DNA from: Allobrachymonas sp.
GTDB taxonomy: Bacteria > Pseudomonadota > Gammaproteobacteria > Burkholderiales > Burkholderiaceae
NCBI GenBank assembly: GCA_030529305.1
Contig: JAUMXD010000047.1
Coordinates: 1 to 11,442, forward strand
Direction: 5' to 3'
Length of the DNA: 11,442 nt
Shown here piece after piece: positions 6,689 through 11,442 of this stretch. The translations under genes and the position numbers were made by a program. Below the pieces are notes generated by a model that worked only from the letters and a program-made list of their open reading frames with translations, was not told where the DNA came from and searched no databases. How positions within the stretch are numbered: the stretch's first letter is position 1; the number at the start of each line of letters is the position of its first letter.

Positions 6689-7993
6689 CTAAAGATCGCC
6701 ACTGTCTTCGGCGAGTTTGTGCGCCTGTATTTGCTCGGCTCGTTTGCCATCGAGTGATTGAATGACGAAGCGCCAACCCGCGCATTGCACCTCTTGTCCG
6801 GCAAAGGGCAATTCACCTGAAACGAACATCAATAGCCCGCCCAAGGTGTTGTAGAGATTTTCATCTTCTTGCGGCAGGGTTTCTTCAATATCGAGTTTGT
6901 TTTTGAGTTCGTTGACGGGAATCATCCCGTCAAACAGCCAGGAGCCATTTTCCTGCCGCGTGCCCCAAGCCTCCTGCGCGGTATGAGCATGCAATTCGCC
7001 GGTAATAGCCTCAAGTAAATCGCGTGGGGTGAGAATGCCTTGCACCTCGCCATATTCATCCACCACAAAAACCAGGCGGTGTGCCCGGCCACGAAATTGT
7101 TCGAGCAATTCCATGCCGCTGATGGTTTCGGGCACAAAGCTGGCAGGCGTGGCAATGTCTTCCAGCGCGTGCGGGGCGTTATCGGGCTGCACCAGTTGGC
7201 TGATGCCGACGATGCCCACCACTTCGTCCAGCGAGCCTTTGCACACCGGATACCAGGAATGCACGCGCATGTGGCCGCTGGCTAGGTTGTGCAGGGCTTG
7301 GGCCACGGTGGTTTGCGCGTCCAGCCACAGCACTTCGTTGCGCGGCACCATGATGGAAGAGAGCTCGCGCTCGTCGAGCTTGAACACATTGCGCAGCATG
7401 CGGTGTTCTTGCTCTTCGATCAGGCCGGCATCGACTCCTTCAACCAGGCTGGCGGCGATTTCTTCTTGCGTGACGCTGCGCGCGGCTTGTGTATCAAAGG
7501 GCAACAGGCGCAGCACGGCCTGCGTGGTGTTGGACAGCAGCAGCACAAAGGGCCGCGCCACGCGCGACAGCCAGGTCATGGGCCGCGCCATGAGGGCGGC
7601 GATCTGCTCGGGGTAGAGCTGGCCGATGCGCTTGGGCACCAGCTCGCCAAAAATCAGCGTCACGAAGGTGATGGCCGCCACCACCAGCGCCGTGGCCGTG
7701 AAGTGGGCCATGCGCTCGGGCAGGCCGGCGCGCAGCAGCCAGCCGCCCACGATGGGGCTGAAGGCCGAATCGCCCACGATGCCGTTGAGCAGGCTGATGG
7801 AGGTGATGCCCACCTGCACGGTTGAAAGGAAGTTGGTGGGCTGCTCCATCAAGGCCAGGGCCGCGCTGGCCCCGGGCTTTTGGGCATTGGCCAGGGCGTC
7901 GAGCCGGGCTTTGCGGCTGGCGGCCAGCGCCATCTCCGACATGGCAAACAGGCCGTTGAGCAATGTCAGAAACAAAATCAGAAGCAGGTTCAT
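6689..7993 (-). CDS. Hemolysin-family CNNM/CBS/CorC-type membrane transporter protein
   Basis: A 434-residue inner-membrane protein of the CNNM (DUF21)-CBS-CorC family, related to E. coli YfjD/CorB and often annotated TlyC 'hemolysin'. Family members are linked to Mg2+/Co2+ homeostasis; haemolysis is not implied. N-terminal hydrophobic segments lie at about 1-20, 55-75, 97-118 and 147-165, with the conserved FAMSE.AL (16-23) and GELVPKRI (116-123) motifs. Two CBS domains follow (about 212-268 and 282-335; VPRNEV, VDEYGEVQGILTPRDLLEAI). The C-terminal CorC/HlyC domain (about 345-430) contains GMIPVNEL and TLGGLL. The stop is TAG, and the start ATG (7991-7993) has no clear ribosome-binding site. 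The gene is divergent from apaH across 109 bases, where GCAGGC/GCCTGC (8033-8049) can form a hairpin. No intrinsic terminator is visible before the H-NS gene. Confidence 0.92.
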   Translation of the reverse strand: MNLLLILFLTLLNGLFAMSEMALAASRKARLDALANAQKPGASAALALMEQPTNFLSTVQVGITSISLLNGIVGDSAFSPIVGGWLLRAGLPERMAHFTATALVVAAITFVTLIFGELVPKRIGQLYPEQIAALMARPMTWLSRVARPFVLLLSNTTQAVLRLLPFDTQAARSVTQEEIAASLVEGVDAGLIEEQEHRMLRNVFKLDERELSSIMVPRNEVLWLDAQTTVAQALHNLASGHMRVHSWYPVCKGSLDEVVGIVGISQLVQPDNAPHALEDIATPASFVPETISGMELLEQFRGRAHRLVFVVDEYGEVQGILTPRDLLEAITGELHAHTAQEAWGTRQENGSWLFDGMIPVNELKNKLDIEETLPQEDENLYNTLGGLLMFVSGELPFAGQEVQCAGWRFVIQSLDGKRAEQIQAHKLAEDSGDL

Positions 7994-8102
7994 GGCGTGC
8001 GCAGATAATCCGGGGCTGGCGCGCTGCGCGAAGCAGGCAAGGAGCCTGCCGGTCAGTCAAAACCGGGATTGGAAACAAACAAAGAAAACGGGAAATTCAC
8101 GC

Positions 8103-8942
8103 ATGGGAATGTACTGCATCGGCGACATTCATGGCTGCCACGCCGAGTTTCAGGCCTTGTTGCAGGCGCTGGACTTTTCGCCCAGCCGCGACACCCTGTA
8201 CGTGCTGGGCGATCTGGTCAACCGCGGGCCGGATTCGGCCGGCGTTGTGCGCAACCTCATGGCGCTGGAGGGCAGCGCCTATTGCCTGCTGGGCAATCAC
8301 GATGTGCATTTGCTGGCCGTGGCCGCAGGCGCGCGCAAACCCAATCCCAAAGACACGCTCAAGCCCTTGCTGGCCGCGCCAGATGCGCCGCAAATGCTCG
8401 ACTGGCTGCGCCGCCAACCCCTGGCGCTGTATGCCAACCAATGCCTGATGGTGCATGCAGGTGTGCAACCGCAGTGGGATGTGGCGCAAACCCTGGCCTG
8501 TGCCCACGAAATCAGCCAGCTGCTGCGTGCGCCCGATTGGGCGCAGCACATGGCGCAATTGTTCGGCAATCTGCCCGATTTGTGGGACGACAGCTTGCGC
8601 GGCATGGAGCGTTGGCGTTGCAGCCTGAACAGCCTCACGCGCATGCGCATGATGGATCGCAAAGGCCGCATCAACTTCACGCACAAACTCGGCTCGGATG
8701 CCCGAGCGGCACGCGAAGGCCTGCTGCCCTGGTTCGACGTGGCCGGGCGGCGCACCGCGCTGACGACAGTGGCGTTTGGGCACTGGTCTACCCTGGGCCT
8801 GTTGCAGCGCCCGCATCTGCTGGGCCTGGATACGAGCTGCGTCTGGGGCGGACAGCTCACAGCGGCTGAAATCCTGCACGGCGGCGTGCCGGGGCGCATT
8901 GTGCAGGTGCCGCGTCAGCCGCATGCAGGCTTGGGTGGCTAG
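8103..8942 (+). CDS. apaH: Symmetrical bis(5'-nucleosyl)-tetraphosphatase (Ap4A hydrolase)
   Basis: ApaH hydrolyses diadenosine tetraphosphate to two ADP and can also act on Np4-capped RNA 5' ends. The 279-residue product matches the family length (about 280) and keeps the metallophosphoesterase signature: GDIHGC (7-12), GDLVNRGPDS (36-45), GNHD (64-67), VHAGV (117-121), GHWS (226-229) and LDTSCVWGG (242-250). The open frame extends far upstream only because it is antisense to the neighbouring gene. I chose the ATG at 8103 because it puts the catalytic GDIHG at the usual distance from the N-terminus. A second ATG at 8109 is almost equally good, with a weak CGGGA ribosome-binding site before both. 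The gene is alone on its strand, not next to ksgA/apaG as in E. coli. Confidence 0.94.
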   Translation: MGMYCIGDIHGCHAEFQALLQALDFSPSRDTLYVLGDLVNRGPDSAGVVRNLMALEGSAYCLLGNHDVHLLAVAAGARKPNPKDTLKPLLAAPDAPQMLDWLRRQPLALYANQCLMVHAGVQPQWDVAQTLACAHEISQLLRAPDWAQHMAQLFGNLPDLWDDSLRGMERWRCSLNSLTRMRMMDRKGRINFTHKLGSDARAAREGLLPWFDVAGRRTALTTVAFGHWSTLGLLQRPHLLGLDTSCVWGGQLTAAEILHGGVPGRIVQVPRQPHAGLGG

Positions 8943-9152
8943 GATGTGGTCTGTGCCTTGCTTGCCGAACCTTGCCTTGAATTGTTCAGCCTCGCGAGTT
9001 GTCATTGGTGAAGTTCGCACTCCGGGCGCTTGCGCGCACCAACGACAGATGATCCGCCCAGCACGCAGCCCAGCTTTTGTGCCCCTACAATGTAGCCCTT
9101 TGCAGATCGGGCAAACAAGGCGCCAGGCTGTGCAAGGCCAATGCACAAAGAC

Positions 9153-9181
9153 AAAAAACGCGCGCCAAACTGCTTGGCGCG
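9153..9181 (-). terminator. Minus-strand terminator-like hairpin with no visible upstream gene
   Basis: A perfect 8-bp stem (CGCGCCAA at 9161-9168, TTGGCGCG at 9174-9181) with a 5-base loop. On the minus strand it is followed by CG and six T (complement of 9153-9158). No minus-strand gene is evident upstream of it (9182 onwards). A second hairpin (TGTGCA/TGCACA, 9129-9147) lies just downstream. Confidence 0.7.
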
Positions 9182-9201
9182 TCGCCATGCCAACGTACAA
9201 A
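9174..9201 (+). promoter_or_regulatory. Candidate promoter of tRNA-Arg
   Basis: TTGGCG (9174-9179), a 16-base spacer, then TACAAA (9196-9201), each 4/6 to the sigma-70 consensus. A GC-rich discriminator (GCCCGC) follows, typical of stringently controlled stable-RNA promoters. The predicted start is about 13 bases before the tRNA. The -35 box lies in one arm of the minus-strand terminator hairpin. Confidence 0.45.
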
Positions 9202-9221
9202 GCCCGCATTCTGCAACTCGC

Positions 9222-9297
9222 GCGGCTGTAGCTCAGTGGATAGAGTATTGGCCTCCGAAGCCAAGGGTCGTGGGTTCGATCCCCGCCAGCCGCGCCA
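9222..9297 (+). tRNA. tRNA-Arg (anticodon CCG)
   Basis: A complete 76-base cloverleaf. The acceptor stem is GCGGCTG (9222-9228) with CAGCCGC (9287-9293), then discriminator G and an encoded CCA (9295-9297). The D arm is GCTC/GAGT. The anticodon stem TTGGC/GCCAA has loop CTCCGAA, giving anticodon CCG at 9255-9257, which reads CGG (Arg). The T arm GTGGG-TTCGATC-CCCGC pairs with one G-U. All stems close without true mismatches. Confidence 0.97.
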
Positions 9298-9442
9298 CCC
9301 CTCTTCTTTCTTTTTCGATTTTGTTCAGCATTCACCATACTTTTGACAGGCGCGTGTTTTCGCCTTGTTGGGCGCAGAGCCGAAAAGCGCAAGCAAAGAA
9401 ATAAAATGCTTCTTTCTGTATGCTGATTTATTGCGGGTTTGC

Positions 9443-9468
9443 CGAAAATCAATTGTTTTTGATTTTCG
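9443..9468. repeat. Perfect 10-bp inverted repeat
   Basis: CGAAAATCAA at 9443-9452 and TTGATTTTCG at 9459-9468 with a 6-base loop TTGTTT. No T run follows on either strand, so it is more likely a protein-binding site or RNA structural element than a standard terminator. Confidence 0.6.
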
Positions 9469-9602
9469 AATTATCCCTATGGTTTTTGGGTTTGAATGGC
9501 TTGTGATATTCAGCTTGCGGTGTGCTCTGCTCACTTGAATGGCAGGCGCGCAGCAGCAGCGATATTTGCCCTTTTCTCGAGGCGGGGCATTGCGATACGC
9601 CC

Positions 9603-9711
9603 TGCAACAGCGAAAGATTTGAATAACAATCTGTTGCACGGCGTGCGAAACAACTTGTTGTTTTATTGTTGAAAAACTTTTCAAGCGTGAATTATTTCGC
9701 ACCCTTTTTTT
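9603..9711 (+). promoter_or_regulatory. Cluster of competing inverted repeats ending in a T run (possible leader attenuator or small RNA)
   Basis: TGCAACAG (9603-9610) pairs perfectly with CTGTTGCA (9631-9638). GTGCGAAA (9643-9650) pairs perfectly with TTTCGCAC (9695-9702), followed by CC and seven T (9705-9711). Inside that loop is a palindrome TTGAAAA-AC-TTTTCAA (9669-9684). GTGC at 9643-9646 can instead pair with GCAC at 9636-9639, so the structures are partly exclusive, as in attenuators. The T run ends 176 bases before the adhesin start codon. It may be a terminator of a small RNA, an attenuator in the adhesin leader, or a set of operator sites. Confidence 0.45.
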
Positions 9712-9887
9712 CGGCTTGATGGTAAATTTCGGGCATCAATCCATATAGCGTCTTGTTGGCTCGTGCGCTGTCCACGTCGGGTGATATCGGAACAGCTTTT
9801 TCCCCGTGGCCCGAATTCATGCGCATTCGCTCGCCAACTCTTTCTTTCGTCATTGAATTTCATTCAGCTAACACAGGGGGCATGGCA

Positions 9888-11442
9888 ATGAACCACATCT
9901 ACAAAACTGTCTGGAACGCCACATTGGGCACTTGGACGGCTGTGCAGGAAACAGCCAAATCGCATGGCAAAACAAGCAGCGGCAAAGCTGCGCGCGCGGC
10001 CTCGCAAGGCAGCCTGGTTCTGCGTTTTGCGTTCACCCTGGTGGCTTCGGCAGCATTGCTGCTCAGCGGGCGGGCGATGGCCGATGCTCTCGGCAATCAG
10101 CATCCGGTGCCTGCTGGCAATGGCAATCACTACTGCTATTACGACGCCACCAGCCAAAGCGTGATTTGTGGCGACGATGCCACGAAAACTGTCAACCCCA
10201 TCAGCGGCAAAACCGCAAAAGCCATTGTCATCGGCAAGGGCGCGCTCAATACGGGCGAAAGCTCCATGGCGATTGGTTTGGACAGCCGCTCGGCTGGAAC
10301 GGCTTCGCTGGCAGTCGGCAATTCGGCCAAAGCAGGCGCTGATCAAGCGGTGGCTGTGGGACAACATGCACAGGCCAACGGCAAATGGGATGTGTCCATC
10401 GGTCGTCAGGCGGGCTGGAATGCCAAGGCGCCCAATTCGGCAGCCCCCACAGGCAATGAAGGCCGCAATATCGCTATCGGCGATGCCGCGCTGAAAAACG
10501 GGCTGAACGTCAATAACAACATGGCCATGGGCACCAGCGCCGGCGAGAACTTGACAGGTACTCACAACGTCATCATCGGCACTTATGCCAATGCTGATGA
10601 AGCCATCCAGTCTGCAATAGCCGCCGGTTCCAACCAGGCGCAAATCAACTTCAAGGAAAGAGAAGTTGATGTTTTGGACAGCACATCCAAAAGAAAAGTC
10701 AAATACATTGATACTTCCAGTACTGTGGCAATCGGACATCGCGCTTTGGCTACCTCTGCAGGTGGCGTTGCAGTTGGCCAGCAGGCCAAAGCCTTTGGTG
10801 CGACCACGGTAGCCATCGGCAACAGCTCACGCGCATTGGGTAACAACGCTGTTGCCATGGGCAACACCGCCAACGCCGGAGCGGCTGCTGCCATCGCTAT
10901 CGGTCATCAAGTCAACTATCAGCCAGAAGTCAAGAACGGCCCTACAGTAGTAACACCGGCCGCCTATAAACAGGCTGGCGCCAGCTCCATTGCGATTGGT
11001 ACGCACAGCCACAGTTCAGCTCTTCGCTCCATTGCAATCGGTACGGAAGCCAAGGCCACCGGTGATCGCAGCACCGCATTGGGCAACGAGGCTTCGGCGG
11101 GGCACGTGTGGAGCGTTGCCATTGGTCACCAGGCAGAAACAAGAGGAAAGTATGCGCTGGCTATTGGCCCCTTGGCCAAAGCTGGCTCGTTGAGTGTGGC
11201 GGATGGCAATTCATGGGGAATGGCCATTGGTTATAACGCCGAAGCCGGAGGCTGGGGTTCCCCAATAGCCATTGGCACCGAATCCAAGACTTTGGGCGAA
11301 AGCCCCGTAGCCATTGGCGACTTTGCCACTGCTGAGGGTAACGGCGCTGTGGCCATTGGCGGCAAGCGATCCGGCAAGCATCTGCCAGGCCAGTCCACTT
11401 ATGCCAAGGGAGTGCAGACCACTGCACTGGGCTATCTGGCGC
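9888..11442 (+). CDS. Trimeric autotransporter adhesin (YadA/Hia-like), N-terminal part; 3' end outside window
   Basis: A surface adhesin of the type Vc secretion family, where three chains form a head-stalk fibre anchored by a C-terminal barrel (not in the window). About 518 residues are visible with no stop. Residues 1-28 are an extended signal peptide region (MNHIYKTVWNATLGTWTAVQ, then ETAKSHGK). A hydrophobic core follows at 43-60 with likely cleavage after AMA (65). The mature N-terminus has Cys83 and Cys94 (HYCYYD, VICGDD). From about residue 112 come some 23 YadA-head beta-roll repeats of the form x-A-I-G (IVIG, MAIG, LAVG, VAVG and so on), interrupted at roughly 229-280 by a charged non-repeat insertion. 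Of two in-frame starts, ATG 9888 fits best: AGGGGG (9875-9880) is seven bases upstream and gives the family-typical MN.IY start. ATG 9882 would be only one base from it. Confidence 0.93.
   Translation, partial: MNHIYKTVWNATLGTWTAVQETAKSHGKTSSGKAARAASQGSLVLRFAFTLVASAALLLSGRAMADALGNQHPVPAGNGNHYCYYDATSQSVICGDDATKTVNPISGKTAKAIVIGKGALNTGESSMAIGLDSRSAGTASLAVGNSAKAGADQAVAVGQHAQANGKWDVSIGRQAGWNAKAPNSAAPTGNEGRNIAIGDAALKNGLNVNNNMAMGTSAGENLTGTHNVIIGTYANADEAIQSAIAAGSNQAQINFKEREVDVLDSTSKRKVKYIDTSSTVAIGHRALATSAGGVAVGQQAKAFGATTVAIGNSSRALGNNAVAMGNTANAGAAAAIAIGHQVNYQPEVKNGPTVVTPAAYKQAGASSIAIGTHSHSSALRSIAIGTEAKATGDRSTALGNEASAGHVWSVAIGHQAETRGKYALAIGPLAKAGSLSVADGNSWGMAIGYNAEAGGWGSPIAIGTESKTLGESPVAIGDFATAEGNGAVAIGGKRSGKHLPGQSTYAKGVQTTALGYLA

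Larger units (their letters stand above)
9298..9887. other. AT-rich spacer and leader upstream of the adhesin gene
   Basis: About 590 bases with no convincing gene. Short minus-strand frames (9325-9702 and 9681-9863) have no recognisable domain, repeats of basic residues and no start signals. The spacer carries a perfect 10-bp inverted repeat at 9443-9468 and a cluster of inverted repeats ending in a T run at 9603-9711, both listed separately. No convincing -35/-10 pair was found for the adhesin. AT-richness makes this a plausible H-NS target (inference). Confidence 0.55.

Noticed and set aside
8033..8049. GCAGGC/GCCTGC hairpin between the CorC-type gene and apaH as a terminator
   Set aside because: It sits between divergent starts and has no T run on either side. 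At most it is a leader structure or operator.
9077..9404. Open frames crossing tRNA-Arg (with peptides like SSVDRVLASEAKGRGFDPRQ)
   Set aside because: This is the well-known false peptide obtained by translating a tRNA gene.
8097..9452. 451-residue minus-strand open frame
   Set aside because: Antisense to apaH and to the tRNA; carries the false tRNA-derived peptide GGDRTHDPWLRRP.
9547..9562. CAGCAGCAGC run as a phase-variation repeat upstream of the adhesin
   Set aside because: Only about three units, outside any frame or promoter spacing that would make it a switch.
9864..10739. 291-residue open frame on the minus strand
   Set aside because: It is antisense to the adhesin reading frame, which has a ribosome-binding site, ESPR signal and repeat pattern. 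The antisense frame is open because of the repetitive codon use.
1..11442. CRISPR array, insertion sequence, toxin-antitoxin or phage-defence genes
   Set aside because: No regular spaced repeats, transposase motifs or defence-type domains were seen in any frame.

Overview
The window looks like chromosomal DNA of a Gram-negative betaproteobacterium, most likely Burkholderiales near Comamonadaceae. This is inferred from gene order and protein character only: surE-pcm-nlpD-rlmD, a short H-NS-type protein, and an RlmD with the betaproteobacterial cysteine spacing. Coding regions are GC-rich, with several AT-rich gaps. No species can be named from the sequence alone.

Left part (1-4285, + strand): the 3' end of surE, then pcm, nlpD and rlmD. 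SurE (nucleotidase) and Pcm (isoaspartyl repair) are stationary-phase survival enzymes. NlpD is a lipoprotein whose LytM domain has lost metal ligands and probably activates a peptidoglycan amidase at division. RlmD methylates 23S rRNA. In many beta- and gammaproteobacteria rpoS follows nlpD. Here the 300-odd bases after nlpD hold no rpoS, only small inverted repeats and an intrinsic terminator.

Middle part (4286-8942): a spermidine-synthase-like protein, an H-NS family protein with a clear terminator, and a CNNM/CBS/CorC 'hemolysin family' membrane protein lie on the - strand. Divergently on the + strand is apaH, the Ap4A hydrolase. The gaps at 4286-4692 and 5461-6047 carry no convincing gene. 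The second is AT-rich and full of short inverted and direct repeats.

Right part (8943-11442): a tRNA-Arg(CCG) gene is preceded by a promoter that overlaps a minus-strand terminator-like hairpin with no visible upstream gene. An AT-rich gap of about 590 bases follows, with strong inverted repeats, one set ending in a T run. It leads into the start of a trimeric autotransporter adhesin (YadA/Hia type). That gene has an ESPR signal peptide and a long head of about 23 visible xAIG repeats, and it runs off the window. Apart from the adhesin these are mostly housekeeping genes. The least explained parts are the missing rpoS, the structured leader upstream of the adhesin, the orphan minus-strand terminator, and the repeat-rich spacers.
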